64,000 nt of DNA from Paramicrobacterium chengjingii (GTDB lineage: Bacteria > Actinomycetota > Actinomycetes > Actinomycetales > Microbacteriaceae), in assembly GCF_011751765.2 (NCBI RefSeq), contig NZ_CP061169.1, forward strand, positions 1,178,001 to 1,242,000, written 5' to 3'. Positions 54,113-63,409 of this stretch are shown one piece after another (position 1 is the first letter of the stretch; each line of letters starts with the position of its first letter). The notes below the pieces were generated by a model that was given only the letters and a program-made list of their open reading frames with translations, ran no database searches and was not told the origin of the DNA. The translations under genes were made by a program, and so were the position numbers.

Positions 54113-54859
54113 TCAGTTCGGTTTCATATGGACTCGTTCGAAAGAATCAGCTGGTTCCCTCGCCGCAGCTACGGTTCTCAGCGCGAGCGCGTGGGAGGGA
54201 TCGATGACGGGGATGCTCGCTGTCAAATCGGAGACGAGCACCGAGATCTCCGTACAGGCGGCGATCACCGCCGTGACGCCCTGAGCGGCGAGATCGTCGA
54301 GGATTGAGGCGGTGACGTTGCGAACGGCCTCCCCGGTGTCGCCGGCTTTCACCTGGTAGATCACCTGCATCAGCCGGCTCTGAATGCGGCGAGAGGGCAC
54401 GACGGTCTCAAAGCCGCGTTCGCCGAGCGCTTCTTGATACACACCAGATTCGAGCGTGGCTTGCGTGGCGAGAAGCCCCACCTTTCCCGCGGAGGCGGCC
54501 TGCTGTGCCTGCTGCACGGCGGCATCAATGATGCTGATGAAGTGGATGTTTTTGTCGCGCACGACGGCGGGAAGATACGCGTGGATAGTGTTGCAGGGAA
54601 CGACGAGAATCTCGGCCCCACTCGCCACGAGGTTCTCCACCCCGCGGTCGAGCCATGGTGTGGGATCGAGCCCTCCTGAGCGAAGCGCCTTCGTTCGATC
54701 CGGCACCGTCGGATCCGCCCAGATGACGACGCGGAGGTGATCTTGGTCTTTCGTCGCGGGTGTTGCCTTGATCAGCTTGTCGTAGAAGTCAACGGTGGCG
54801 GCTGGCCCCATCCCTCCGAGGATCCCGACGACGCGCGATTCGGCGTGAGCATTCGACAT
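54113..54859 (-). CDS. aspartate/glutamate racemase family protein
   Basis: This 248-residue cofactor-independent racemase has both catalytic cysteines in context: VVPCNTIHAY and VIAACTEISVL, and the N-terminal GILGGMGPAATVDFYDKL motif. It interconverts enantiomers of Asp, Glu or a related acid. Its ATG overlaps the stop of the D-cysteine desulfhydrase gene by 1 base, and both belong to an operon behind nhaC. Confidence 0.93.
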   Translation of the reverse strand: MSNAHAESRVVGILGGMGPAATVDFYDKLIKATPATKDQDHLRVVIWADPTVPDRTKALRSGGLDPTPWLDRGVENLVASGAEILVVPCNTIHAYLPAVVRDKNIHFISIIDAAVQQAQQAASAGKVGLLATQATLESGVYQEALGERGFETVVPSRRIQSRLMQVIYQVKAGDTGEAVRNVTASILDDLAAQGVTAVIAACTEISVLVSDLTASIPVIDPSHALALRTVAAAREPADSFERVHMKPN

Positions 54860-55860
54860 TATTCGGCCAGAGCCTCGTTAGGGTAGGCGTAGAGAGCGGG
54901 GGAGCCGCCGGTGTGCACGAACAGCACATTGCTCTCGGGCGCAAACGCCCCGTCACGGACGAGTCCGATGAGTCCTGCTGCAGTTTTGCCGGTATAGACG
55001 GGGTCAAGAAGGATGCCCTCGAGACGAGCGAACATCTGAATCGCCGCCGACATCTCCGACGTCGGCAGAGAGTAGCCCGGGCCGACGTACTCGTCGTTTA
55101 CCGTTACTGCGTCAGCCGGAATGTCGTGAGTCGTTCCCGCGAGTTGCGATGTCGCATTCGCGAGAGCATGCAGTTTGCGTTCTTGTGGCGCCTTTTCGGC
55201 ACGTACGCTGATTCCGGTTACAGGGATGCCGCTCTGATTGCCGTACAGGCCAGCGACAAGCCCGGCATGGGTGCCGCCTGACCCGCTTGCGCACACGACA
55301 TGATCGATGGGAAGCGACATGTCGAACGACTGTGCAAGGATCTCTTCAGCGCAGGCGACGTAGCCGAGCGCACCAAGCGCGTTCGATCCGCCGCCGGGCA
55401 CGATGTATGGAACGCCACCGTCGGCTGCGACGGCATCCGCTGTCTTCTGCATCTCTGCAGCCAGGTCAGTGCCCCCGGGAACAACGCTGATCTGCTCGGC
55501 ACCGAGCAGCCGAAAGAGAAAGTTATTGCCACTCGCCTCAGGGTTGTACGAGCCTTCCACGCGTTCTTCGAGTACAAGGCGACACTTGAGACCTTCTTTG
55601 ACTGCAGCTGCGAGTGTCAACCGGCAATGGTTGGACTGCACGGCACCCGTCGTGACGATGGTGTCGGCACCCTGTGCGAGTGCGTCTGCCATGAGGAATT
55701 CAAGTTTTCGTGTCTTGTTGCCTCCCGAAGTCAGGCCAAGCAGGTCATCACGCTTGATATAGATATTTGGGCCACCGAGGTATTCGCTGAGGCGGTGAAG
55801 GTGCTCAATCGGTGTCTGGCCTGCTGTGTATCGACGACGGGGAATGCTGGCGAGATGCAT
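54859..55860 (-). CDS. dcyD: D-cysteine desulfhydrase (ACC deaminase family)
   Basis: This 333-residue fold-type II PLP enzyme has the Schiff-base lysine in LTSGGNKTRKLEFL, the TTGAVQSNHCR motif, and CASGSGGTHAG as the phosphate loop. D-cysteine desulfhydrase breaks D-cysteine to pyruvate, ammonia and sulfide; the related ACC deaminase is the main alternative. Its context with a racemase and NhaC-type transporter favours D-amino acid use. The gap to nhaC is 19 bp. Confidence 0.88.
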   Translation of the reverse strand: MHLASIPRRRYTAGQTPIEHLHRLSEYLGGPNIYIKRDDLLGLTSGGNKTRKLEFLMADALAQGADTIVTTGAVQSNHCRLTLAAAVKEGLKCRLVLEERVEGSYNPEASGNNFLFRLLGAEQISVVPGGTDLAAEMQKTADAVAADGGVPYIVPGGGSNALGALGYVACAEEILAQSFDMSLPIDHVVCASGSGGTHAGLVAGLYGNQSGIPVTGISVRAEKAPQERKLHALANATSQLAGTTHDIPADAVTVNDEYVGPGYSLPTSEMSAAIQMFARLEGILLDPVYTGKTAAGLIGLVRDGAFAPESNVLFVHTGGSPALYAYPNEALAE

Positions 55861-55879
55861 GTTTTCTCCTTGTTCTGTC

Positions 55880-57322
55880 TCAACGCCGGGTCGCGCTGAG
55901 GGGCTTGTCTTGTGAAAACTTTCGGTTCCACCCGGTCAGGATCGAGATGATGAGCACAACGATCAGTCCCCACGCATACGGGTTGAGAAATGCGGCAGCG
56001 ATGCTGGGCGAAGGAAGGTCGTGCGCTGAAGCTGCGGCAAGCACCGTGACGAACCAGACGATGACGGCGTTGTGCCACGGCAACATGTAGAAGATGGTGT
56101 TGGCGCTGCAGTCGAGCAGATTCGCCGTGCGCGAGGGCGTCAGCTTGTGGCTGAGCCCCAGCGGCCGGGCAAGCGTTGGCCCAACCAGCAGAATGGCCGG
56201 GGCGTTCGACCCGAGGGGGATCGTAAAGAGCATCGTGACGGCGACAATCGTGAACTCCGCACTGCGCACTCCCTTTGCGGCTCGGGCTTGAAGCATGGTG
56301 AGGAGTCGCCCCATCAGCCCGCTGTCGCTCAAGAGCTGTGCAAGCGCGAGAATGAAGAGCACGAGAACCACCGCACCCGTTACGCCGGCGATGCCGTCTT
56401 CGATGAGCCCGGTGCTGTCGCCGCGTTCAGCGGGAATCGAAAACACGGCTGTGGGCTTCAACAGACCTGTCGCAAGCCCGATGACGAGCGCTGCGACGGT
56501 TCCCCAGGTGAGCGAGGCAATGATGTGCGTGCCTCTGATAGCGAGGAATATCACCAGAGCGAAAGGAAGAATCATCAGTAGCCCGAGTGCGCTGGAGTCC
56601 GCGCCGGGCGGGTTCTGTGAAACGGTCCCTCCGCCGCCGAAGATGGCGAAGACGACAACCGAGATGCCAGCTGCGGAAAGGGAGAGGGGCAGCCGCGATT
56701 TCACGACGTCGCCCATCTGAGCGTTTTGCGTGAACGCAGAGCTGATTGTTGAATCAGACACGGGCGCAATGTTGTCTCCGAATGCGCCGCCAGCGATGAT
56801 TGCGACGGCGAGCATCGTGGGGTCGGCGCCGAGAAACACGCCTGCCGGGTAGAGCACCGGCACCATCGCGACAACGGTGCCCACGCTCGTTCCAGTTCCG
56901 GCGGCGAAAATGCACGCGAGAACGAAAGCGAGCACGGTGAATGCCGCTCCGTGAAGTCCCGTCGTCAGCCCGAGCCAGAGAAGCCCATCGACGAGGCCTC
57001 CGCCTGACAGCACGGATCCGAAGATCCCGGCGAAGACGAATGCCGCGATGATGACGGCTCCTGTCTTGTCGCTGAGCCCCCTGATGATCGATTCGGCTGC
57101 CTTCTTCTTCGTCGTCGAAAGCGCGAGCGCCGTCACGACGGCGGCCCAACCTCCAACCCAGAAGCCGGAGATGGTGGCGCGTTCTGCGATGGAGAGCCAT
57201 GCGAGGACGCCGACAAAGACGAGAGCGGGGATGAGGGCCATGAATGGGCCGCCGAGCATTCCGACGGAGGCTTCCGCCGGAGGAGCGGTTTTGCTGTGGT
57301 TCTGACCTGTACGTGCAGACAT
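55880..57322 (-). CDS. nhaC: NhaC family Na+/H+ antiporter-like transporter
   Basis: This 480-residue protein has about 11-12 membrane helices. Conserved NhaC stretches include GTGTSVGTVVAMVPVLYPAG and GGAFGDNIAPVSDSTI. NhaC members exchange Na+ for H+, and some (MleN type) transport organic acids. It heads the nhaC-dcyD-racemase operon, so the real substrate may be the amino acid used downstream. AAAGGAG precedes the ATG at 57322, with a candidate GntR site just upstream. Confidence 0.88.
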   Translation of the reverse strand: MSARTGQNHSKTAPPAEASVGMLGGPFMALIPALVFVGVLAWLSIAERATISGFWVGGWAAVVTALALSTTKKKAAESIIRGLSDKTGAVIIAAFVFAGIFGSVLSGGGLVDGLLWLGLTTGLHGAAFTVLAFVLACIFAAGTGTSVGTVVAMVPVLYPAGVFLGADPTMLAVAIIAGGAFGDNIAPVSDSTISSAFTQNAQMGDVVKSRLPLSLSAAGISVVVFAIFGGGGTVSQNPPGADSSALGLLMILPFALVIFLAIRGTHIIASLTWGTVAALVIGLATGLLKPTAVFSIPAERGDSTGLIEDGIAGVTGAVVLVLFILALAQLLSDSGLMGRLLTMLQARAAKGVRSAEFTIVAVTMLFTIPLGSNAPAILLVGPTLARPLGLSHKLTPSRTANLLDCSANTIFYMLPWHNAVIVWFVTVLAAASAHDLPSPSIAAAFLNPYAWGLIVVLIISILTGWNRKFSQDKPLSATRR

Positions 57323-57348
57323 CAAGCACTCCTTTATGCTTTAGATCT

Positions 57349-57364
57349 GATTTTTGATTAAATC
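57349..57364 (+). promoter_or_regulatory. candidate GntR operator upstream of nhaC
   Basis: GATTTTTGATTAAATC lies 27 bases before the nhaC start. It shares the pattern GATTTTTNATNNAATC with the site at 58230-58245 (minus strand) before the GntR gene, and its ends GATT and AATC form a dyad. Confidence 0.65.
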
Positions 57365-57488
57365 TACAGCGAGAATAATGCGATCAGCTCTGCCTGTCAA
57401 TGGTGGGCGTGGTGATGTTCAGGAAAAGCGCGCGCTACAGCGCGGCATTCTCACCAGCCGACTCCCTGGAGCGAGTGCACAACCTCAA

Positions 57489-58190
57489 TCAATCTCCGGT
57501 TGCCACGGGCCCCTGATGCTTGGCCGCAAGATGGTCCGCGAGAGCGTGCGCTGCCTCGCGAACGTGGGTGCGTGTTGCGTTCTCGGCGTCTTTGGCCGAA
57601 CCGCTCTGTAACGCTGAGATGATCAGCGCGTGCTCCTCGAGTGCGATCTGGACGCGTCCGGGCACACGCGATGACACGTTGTTTCCGATGCGAACTTGCC
57701 CGAGAAGGTTGTCTGCAAGAGAGAGAAGCCGATGGTTGCCGGAGTTCTCCCAGATTGTGCGATGGAACGTCACGTCGAGATCTCTGTACCGATCGATGTC
57801 TCCCGTGGCAACGGCCTCGCGCTGTTCTGACAGCAGCGTGTTCAACGCCGCGACGATATCATCGCGGAACTCGAGCTGCGCGACGCGGCGTGAAGCGACG
57901 CTGTCTATCACCTCGCGGATTTCGTAAATCTCGAGAATGTCGTCGCGCCCGAGCTTTGGCACGAAGTAGCCTCTATGCTCATGAATTTCGAGAAGACCCT
58001 GACGTTCAAGGGCCGCCAGTGCTGTGCGAATCGGCGTCGGCGAGAGATTGAGTGACTCCGTCAGAGGCTGCACCGTTACGCGATTTCCTGGGGCGAGCTC
58101 GCCGGAAAGGATCAGATCGCGAAGATGGTCGTAGGCAATCTCGACGTAACTGTTACGTCGTGCCGTCGTTGAACTCGCGATGTTGCTCAT
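57489..58190 (-). CDS. GntR-family (FadR/FCD) transcriptional regulator
   Basis: This 233-residue protein has an N-terminal winged helix (YVEIAYDHLRDLILSGELAP, NLSPTPIRTALAALERQGLL) and a C-terminal all-helical FCD ligand domain with metal-binding residues (DLDVTFHRTIWENSGN). FCD regulators sense small organic acids or amino acids. GAGGGG 6 bases before the ATG at 58190 selects this start. It is upstream of nhaC on the same strand and a shared motif suggests that it controls itself and that operon. Confidence 0.9.
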   Translation of the reverse strand: MSNIASSTTARRNSYVEIAYDHLRDLILSGELAPGNRVTVQPLTESLNLSPTPIRTALAALERQGLLEIHEHRGYFVPKLGRDDILEIYEIREVIDSVASRRVAQLEFRDDIVAALNTLLSEQREAVATGDIDRYRDLDVTFHRTIWENSGNHRLLSLADNLLGQVRIGNNVSSRVPGRVQIALEEHALIISALQSGSAKDAENATRTHVREAAHALADHLAAKHQGPVATGD

Positions 58191-58229
58191 GGACATCCCC
58201 TCACGACGCGCTTGACCGCGCGTCACTGC

Positions 58230-58245
58230 GATTGTATGAAAAATC
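58230..58245 (-). promoter_or_regulatory. candidate GntR operator upstream of its own gene
   Basis: On the minus strand GATTTTTCATACAATC matches the site at 57349-57364 at 13 of 16 positions. It is 40 bases upstream of the GntR gene start. Confidence 0.65.
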
Positions 58246-58684
58246 TAATCGCGAGTGGGGATGTCGGGTGCTATGCCGCGGCAAGATCATCCGGTAATTC
58301 ACGAAGCGCCAGTTCGAGCACCTTTTTGCCTCGTTACGGAATGGTATGTGTCGTTTTGTCGGCCTCGCGTTCTGCAGTGCTCCTGTTCCAAAGACAGCGT
58401 CAGCGCAAGCGGTGACACCACTGATGTCGATACCGACAGATGCGAGTGCGTCGCCGCGATTGCTCCTCCGATATCAATGAGCGCCACAAGCAGATGACGC
58501 GAATGTGTGTCACTCTACGTTGACGCAGGAATGTGATTTTCGGACGATGTGCGCGGCGGGTCGGCACGCCCACAGTGCTGAACCTCGAACCGACAGCGAA
58601 TGACGCGATAGTGTGAAATCTGTCCGAAGCAGTCAGTTCGTATGAAAGGACTCGGAAACCCGGCGGTGGCGCGACGCCGGGTAC
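58246..58684. other. intergenic region without a recognised gene
   Basis: About 440 bp between the GntR operator and the BCCT gene show no credible coding sequence in six frames. It contains scattered short frames of arbitrary composition. A hairpin CCCGGCG-CGCCGGG (58659-58681) lies just before the BCCT start and might affect its translation. Confidence 0.5.
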
Positions 58685-58690
58685 GTGATC

Positions 58691-60544
58691 ATGAGCAGTG
58701 CAAACTCAACCGAAGACCTGATCAAGCAATTGAAGAAGAGCGCAAAGCGGCGCAAGCAGGAGAAAAAGAGCGGTCCAGACTGGATCGTCTTCAGCATCGC
58801 CGCTCTGCTCGCCGTCGGCTTCGTCGTCTGGGGGTTCATCACTCCCGACGGACTTGGCACCGTGGCCGATGCCGCGCTGAACGGCACGATCAAAAACTTC
58901 GGGTGGCTGTTCGTCATTGCAGCAACGGTCTTCACTGTCTTCGTGATCGTCGTCGCAGCCAGCCGCTTCGGTGCTATTCCGCTCGGCAAAGACGGCGAGA
59001 CCCCGCAGTTCAAAACATCGTCGTGGATCGCCATGATGTTTGCCACAGGAATGGGCATCGGGCTCATCTTCTACGGTGTCGGAGAGCCGCTCTTCTTCTA
59101 CATGGCTCCGCCGCCCGGCACCGTTGACGGGCAGATCCCCGCAGCCGTCAGCACAGCCATGGGAACGACAATGTTCCACTGGACCCTGTACCCATGGGGC
59201 ATGTACGCCATCGTCGGGCTTGGAATGGCCTATGGCACGTACCGTTTGGGCCGCAGTCAGCTGTTCTCGTCAATGTTCACCTCACTGTTCGGGCACAAGG
59301 CAGTGAATGGCTGGGGCGGCAAGATCATCAACATTCTGGCGATCATCGCCACGCTGTTCGGTTCGGCGTGCTCGCTCGGATTGGGCGCGCTGCAGATCGG
59401 CGGTGGGCTTCAATCCACAGGCATGATGGAAAGCGTTGGCACGGGCCTGCTCGTTGTGATCATCGCCATTCTCACCGCGATGTTCGTTGCCTCGGCGGTC
59501 TCAGGCATCGAGCGCGGCATCCAATGGCTCTCGAACATCAACATGGTGCTTGCAATCTTGCTCGCGCTCATCGTGTTTATCGGTGGACCGACGCTCTTCA
59601 TTTTGAACGTCATTCCCGACGCGATCGGCGCGTTCATCGGTGATCTTCCTCAGATGGCTTCGCGAACGCCCGCCGCGGATTCGCCAGAGCTTGCTGAATG
59701 GATGTCGACGTGGACGATCTTCTACTGGGCATGGTGGGTGTCATGGACGCCCTTCGTCGGCCTGTTCATCGCGCGAATCTCGCGGGGTCGCACGGTGCGG
59801 CAGTTTGTCACGGGAGTGCTCCTCGTCCCTTCGGCAATTTCGGTCGTATGGTTCGCGATATTCGGTGGTGGGGCGATCGGCTTGCAAGAGCGCGCGGAAG
59901 CAGCGAAAGACGAATCTGACATGCTTGCCCAGATCAAGGACGGCACGCCGAACATCGACTTCGACACCATATTGTTCGACTTTCTTGGGAAGATGCCGGT
60001 TCCGGGTTGGGTGACCGTCATCCTGATGGTTCTCGCAGTGATTCTCGTGGCGATCTTCTTCGTCACCGGAGCCGACTCGGCATCCATCGTGATGGCTGGT
60101 CTCTCGGAGAACGGCGCAGCTGAACCCACCAAGAAGCTCACGCTCTTCTGGGGTATCGCTACGGGGGCCGTCGCTGCCGTGATGTTGCTTGCGGGAGGGG
60201 ATGACCCTGCTGAAGCGCTCAACGGGCTCAAGAATATTACGATCGTGTCCGCCGTGCCGTTCGTGATCGTCATGCTGCTGCTGTGCGTATCGCTGTGGAA
60301 AGATCTCTCAAACGATCCGCTTGTGCTGCGCGGACAGCTCGCCCGCAAGGTGCTTGTCGAAAGCGTTGCCACTGGAGTTGAGAAGCACGAGGGCGTCTTC
60401 GGGCTCACAACCGAACAGTCTCCTGAGCGGGACGGAAATAAACTAACGCGCCGGCTATTCGGAAAGAAGCAGCAAGCCCAAGAGTCGACCGCGACAGAAG
60501 CCGGAACTGACGAACAAGCGCCGAACCCAGACGACCAGGAGTGA
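58691..60544 (+). CDS. BCCT family (betaine/carnitine/choline) transporter
   Basis: This 617-residue transporter has 12 membrane helices and BCCT hallmarks: FATGMGIGLIFYGVGEPLFFY, TMFHWTLYPWGMYAIVGLG (substrate-binding tryptophans) and WTIFYWAWWVSWTPFVGLFI. The GMGIG glycine motif points to Na+-coupled glycine-betaine-type uptake. The long charged C-terminal tail (over 80 residues) is typical of osmosensing members. The ATG at 58691 and GTG at 58685 are both possible; neither has a clear ribosome site. Confidence 0.93.
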   Translation: MSSANSTEDLIKQLKKSAKRRKQEKKSGPDWIVFSIAALLAVGFVVWGFITPDGLGTVADAALNGTIKNFGWLFVIAATVFTVFVIVVAASRFGAIPLGKDGETPQFKTSSWIAMMFATGMGIGLIFYGVGEPLFFYMAPPPGTVDGQIPAAVSTAMGTTMFHWTLYPWGMYAIVGLGMAYGTYRLGRSQLFSSMFTSLFGHKAVNGWGGKIINILAIIATLFGSACSLGLGALQIGGGLQSTGMMESVGTGLLVVIIAILTAMFVASAVSGIERGIQWLSNINMVLAILLALIVFIGGPTLFILNVIPDAIGAFIGDLPQMASRTPAADSPELAEWMSTWTIFYWAWWVSWTPFVGLFIARISRGRTVRQFVTGVLLVPSAISVVWFAIFGGGAIGLQERAEAAKDESDMLAQIKDGTPNIDFDTILFDFLGKMPVPGWVTVILMVLAVILVAIFFVTGADSASIVMAGLSENGAAEPTKKLTLFWGIATGAVAAVMLLAGGDDPAEALNGLKNITIVSAVPFVIVMLLLCVSLWKDLSNDPLVLRGQLARKVLVESVATGVEKHEGVFGLTTEQSPERDGNKLTRRLFGKKQQAQESTATEAGTDEQAPNPDDQE

Positions 60545-61098
60545 AAATCGCCACGGAAATGACAGCATCCGTCATCGCGGTAAGCCGAAGCGGCACGCAC
60601 TCGTTCAGCAAGCCGACCGTCGATGAGATCACGCTTGTCGAGGGGATCGGCGTCGCTGGCGACGCTCATTCCGGCACGACGGTGCAGCACCTCTCGCGAG
60701 TGAGGAAGAATGCGTCGACACCCAACGTTCGGCAAGTACACCTGATTCACAGCGAGCTCTTCGAGCGTGTTGCTGACGCTGGCTACACGGTGAAGCCGGG
60801 GGAGATGGGAGAGAATATCACCACGAGGGGCGTTGATTTGCTTGGCCTTCCCGTCGGCACCCGCTTGGCGATCGGGAACGTCATCATCACCGTAACCGGG
60901 CTGCGCAATCCGTGCTCTCAGATCAACGACTACCAGCCCGGCCTGATGAAACAAATGGTCTTCAGTGACGAAGAAGGTCGCACTGTTCGCCTTTCTGGAG
61001 TGATGGGAATCGTGTCCCGCGGGGGAGTCGCACGGGCAGGCGACGACATCACGGTGTCTTTGCCGCCGGAACCGCACCATCCGCTGACAACAGTGTGA
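60541..61098 (+). CDS. MOSC domain protein
   Basis: This 185-residue protein carries a MOSC domain with the sulfur-carrying cysteine in TGLRNPCSQINDY and EMGENITTRGVDL near the middle. MOSC proteins use molybdenum cofactor-bound sulfur or reduce N-hydroxylated compounds as stand-alone enzymes. The GTG overlaps the BCCT stop (GTGA), so translation is coupled, an unusual partner for an osmolyte carrier. Confidence 0.88.
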   Translation: MKIATEMTASVIAVSRSGTHSFSKPTVDEITLVEGIGVAGDAHSGTTVQHLSRVRKNASTPNVRQVHLIHSELFERVADAGYTVKPGEMGENITTRGVDLLGLPVGTRLAIGNVIITVTGLRNPCSQINDYQPGLMKQMVFSDEEGRTVRLSGVMGIVSRGGVARAGDDITVSLPPEPHHPLTTV

Positions 61099-61480
61099 TT
61101 ATCGCTCAGGGTCTCGCCGCCAACATGGCGGCGAGCAGCACTCGGTGATGCTCGACGGGGGTGTGCTCGACTACTGCCGACTCAACGACATCACAGTGCA
61201 CGCGTGGTCGCCGTTTCAGGCGGGCTTCTTCACCGGCGTCTTTCCCAGATCGTCTGAGTATCCAGAGCTCAACGCCGTCATCGACAGACTCGCAGTCGCA
61301 TACGGAGTGATGCCGATCGCGATCGCAACGGCGTGGATAACGCGGCATCCTGCCCGCATGCACGTTGTACTCGGCACCACGACGCCGCAACGAGTGACGG
61401 ATGCCGCCGCAGGCTCCGACATTCCGCTTACCCGTACAGAGCGGTAGGAGCTGGCGCGCGCAGCGGGCACCGTGTGCCAT
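61098..61480 (+). pseudogene. aldo/keto reductase relic (5'-truncated, frameshifted, nonsense)
   Basis: From 61098 the frame reads IIAQGLAANMAAS, then shifts to the frame of the ORF at 61145 (SVMLDGGVLDYCRLNDITV, AWSPFQAGFF, GVMPIAIATAWITRHPARMH). It reaches TAG at 61445 where the family has Trp, after which ELARAAG continues in frame. This is the C-terminal half of a YdhF-type reductase; the NADPH and catalytic Tyr regions are missing. A perfect 10-bp hairpin (61113-61135) forms inside it and may now terminate the BCCT-MOSC transcript. Confidence 0.7.
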
Positions 61481-61494
61481 AGCCAACGGCAGGT

Positions 61495-62184
61495 TCAGCG
61501 TTCTCCGAGTCGGTCGCGCAGCGCCCTGGCCGCCCTCCCGACGTTGTCAGCGTCTGTGACGGCACGAACGACGACGATACGGGATGCTCCGACGCCGACA
61601 ACCCGGTCGAGACGCATGCCTCCGGTGATGCCGCCGATCGCAAACCACGGTTTGCTCGCAAACTCCACGGCCCGTCGCACGGGCTCGAGTCCGACAGCAT
61701 CCCGCCCGGGTTTCGTCGGTGTCTCCCAGACGGGACCGACGCAGAAATAGTCGATGTCGGAATCGTCGTTCGCCGCTTCGGCCTGACCGATCGAGTGTGT
61801 TGAGCGGCCGAGTATGACATCCGGCCCAAGAATGGCGCGCGCCTGCTCGCTCGACAGGTCACCCTGACCGACGTGGAAGACGTCGGCTCCTACGAGAGCG
61901 GCGACATCGGCGCGATCGTTCACTGCGAACAGCCTGCCGTGGCGCCTCGCCGCAGCTGAGAGCACCTCGAGGGCCTCGATCTCATCGCGCGCCTCAAGCG
62001 ACTTGTCGCGAAGCTGAACGATGTCGACGCCATTGGCGTAGGCGGAATCGAGAAACTGCGCCAGATCGCCGCGATCTCGGCGTGCATCGGTGCACACATA
62101 CAGGCGAGCGCTCTCGAGTGCGTTTCGTCTCGCGTCGCGGACGGTGGCGTCGGCGCATGTCACGGGTCGCAGATGTGAGGGCAT
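61495..62184 (-). CDS. thiE: thiamine phosphate synthase
   Basis: This 229-residue TIM-barrel enzyme joins the pyrimidine and thiazole phosphates. It shows [48 protein letters not shown] and [16 protein letters not shown], and IGGIT. The extra N-terminal 25 residues are non-conserved. The start follows a TACTCT -10 box by about 7 bases, so the transcript may be leaderless and outside TPP riboswitch control. Confidence 0.94.
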   Translation of the reverse strand: MPSHLRPVTCADATVRDARRNALESARLYVCTDARRDRGDLAQFLDSAYANGVDIVQLRDKSLEARDEIEALEVLSAAARRHGRLFAVNDRADVAALVGADVFHVGQGDLSSEQARAILGPDVILGRSTHSIGQAEAANDDSDIDYFCVGPVWETPTKPGRDAVGLEPVRRAVEFASKPWFAIGGITGGMRLDRVVGVGASRIVVVRAVTDADNVGRAARALRDRLGER

Positions 62185-62189
62185 GTGCC

Positions 62190-62196
62190 TAGAGTA
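62190..62196. promoter_or_regulatory. shared -10 region of thiE and the thiO operon
   Basis: The plus strand reads TAGAGT at 62190-62195, a -10 box for the riboswitch transcript starting near 62203. The minus strand reads TACTCT at 62191-62196, a -10 box about 7 bases from the thiE start. The same bases could serve both directions. No -35 elements are obvious. Confidence 0.5.
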
Positions 62197-62204
62197 GAGG
62201 AAGT

Positions 62205-62280
62205 TCGCGGGAGCCTTTGGAGGCTGAGAGGGCCATGTGCCGACCGCTATACCTGATGCGGATCATGCCGCCGGAGGGAG
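62205..62280 (+). promoter_or_regulatory. TPP riboswitch (THI element)
   Basis: The segment carries the conserved TPP aptamer parts: a closing stem GCGGGAGCC, the CTGAGA motif at 62224-62229, and ACCTGATGCGGATCATGCC followed by GCCGGAGGGA. It ends 8 bases before the thiO start and its last bases include the ribosome site (GGAGGGAG), so thiamine pyrophosphate binding should block translation initiation. Confidence 0.95.
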
Positions 62281-62288
62281 AAACACAC

Positions 62289-63409
62289 GTGCATGCTGTC
62301 GTTGTCGGAGCCGGAATAATCGGACTTGCCACCGCCTGGCGCCTGAAAACGAGTGGCTGGTCGGTGACGATCGTCGACCCGGATCCCGCTGGCGGGGCAA
62401 GCCGCGCGGCGGCAGGGATGCTTGCGCCCGCATCGGAGGTGGTCTGGGGCCAGACACCGCTGTATCCGCTGCTCATCGCGTCGGCGCGGCTCTATCCGAC
62501 CTTCGTGGAGCAGCTTGCGACAGCATCCGGTCATGATCTCGGCTATGCACGGTCAGAGACGCTCGTGTGCGCCAGTGATGCTGCTGACCTCCAGAGCCTG
62601 CGCGAACTCTGCGCATTGCAGACGGCGCTCGGCCTGACTGTCGAGGTCATCACCGGCACGGAGGCCCGCACGCTCGAACCTGCCCTCGCACCCGGCGTAG
62701 CAGCCGCGGTGAGGCTTGAGGGTGACCACTCAATCGACCCGCGGCGGGTGATGTCCGCGCTCATGGTGCTGCTGGCGGGGAGCATCGTGCGGCACCGCGT
62801 TGCAACACTGATATCTGACGGCGGGCGCACGGGAGGCGTCTCGCTTGCGAACGGGCAGAACATGGTGGCTGACCAGGTTGTCGTGTGTGCGGGAGCCGAA
62901 ACGGCACTGATCGAGGGGATGCCGGAGCTGCCTGTGCGCCGCGTCTGGGGTGATGTCGTGCGACTCGCGGTTCCTGAGCGCCTCCGGCCGATTGTCTCCA
63001 GAACCATTCGGGGTTTTGTACGCGGGCGTCCCGTGTACCTCGTGCCGCGCCCCGATGGGAGCCTCGTTCTGGGCGCGAGCGTTCGCGAAGACGGAGTTGA
63101 CGGCATCAGCGCCGGGGGAGTGCACCAGCTTCTGCGCGACATCGAACGTGTGGTGCCCGGCGTGCTCGAGTGCGAGATCTCGGAGGTCATGGCACGCGCA
63201 CGCCCCGGATCGCCCGACGACGTGCCCCTGATCGTGCGCGTTGACGACGGGTGCGTCGTCTCGACGGGGTACTTCCGTCACGGCATCCTGCTCGCTCCAC
63301 TCGGCGCCCAGTTGACCGCAGACCTCACGACCGGGGAGCCAGGCGATGCCGACATGCTGCGCGCCGTGGCACCTTCACGATTTGCCCACGTCACACCAAC
63401 AGGAGACTC

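Noticed and set aside
58299..58487. A minus-strand frame with ALIDIGGAIAATHSHL in the gap before the BCCT gene
   Set aside because: It has no ribosome site or start context and no recognisable family.
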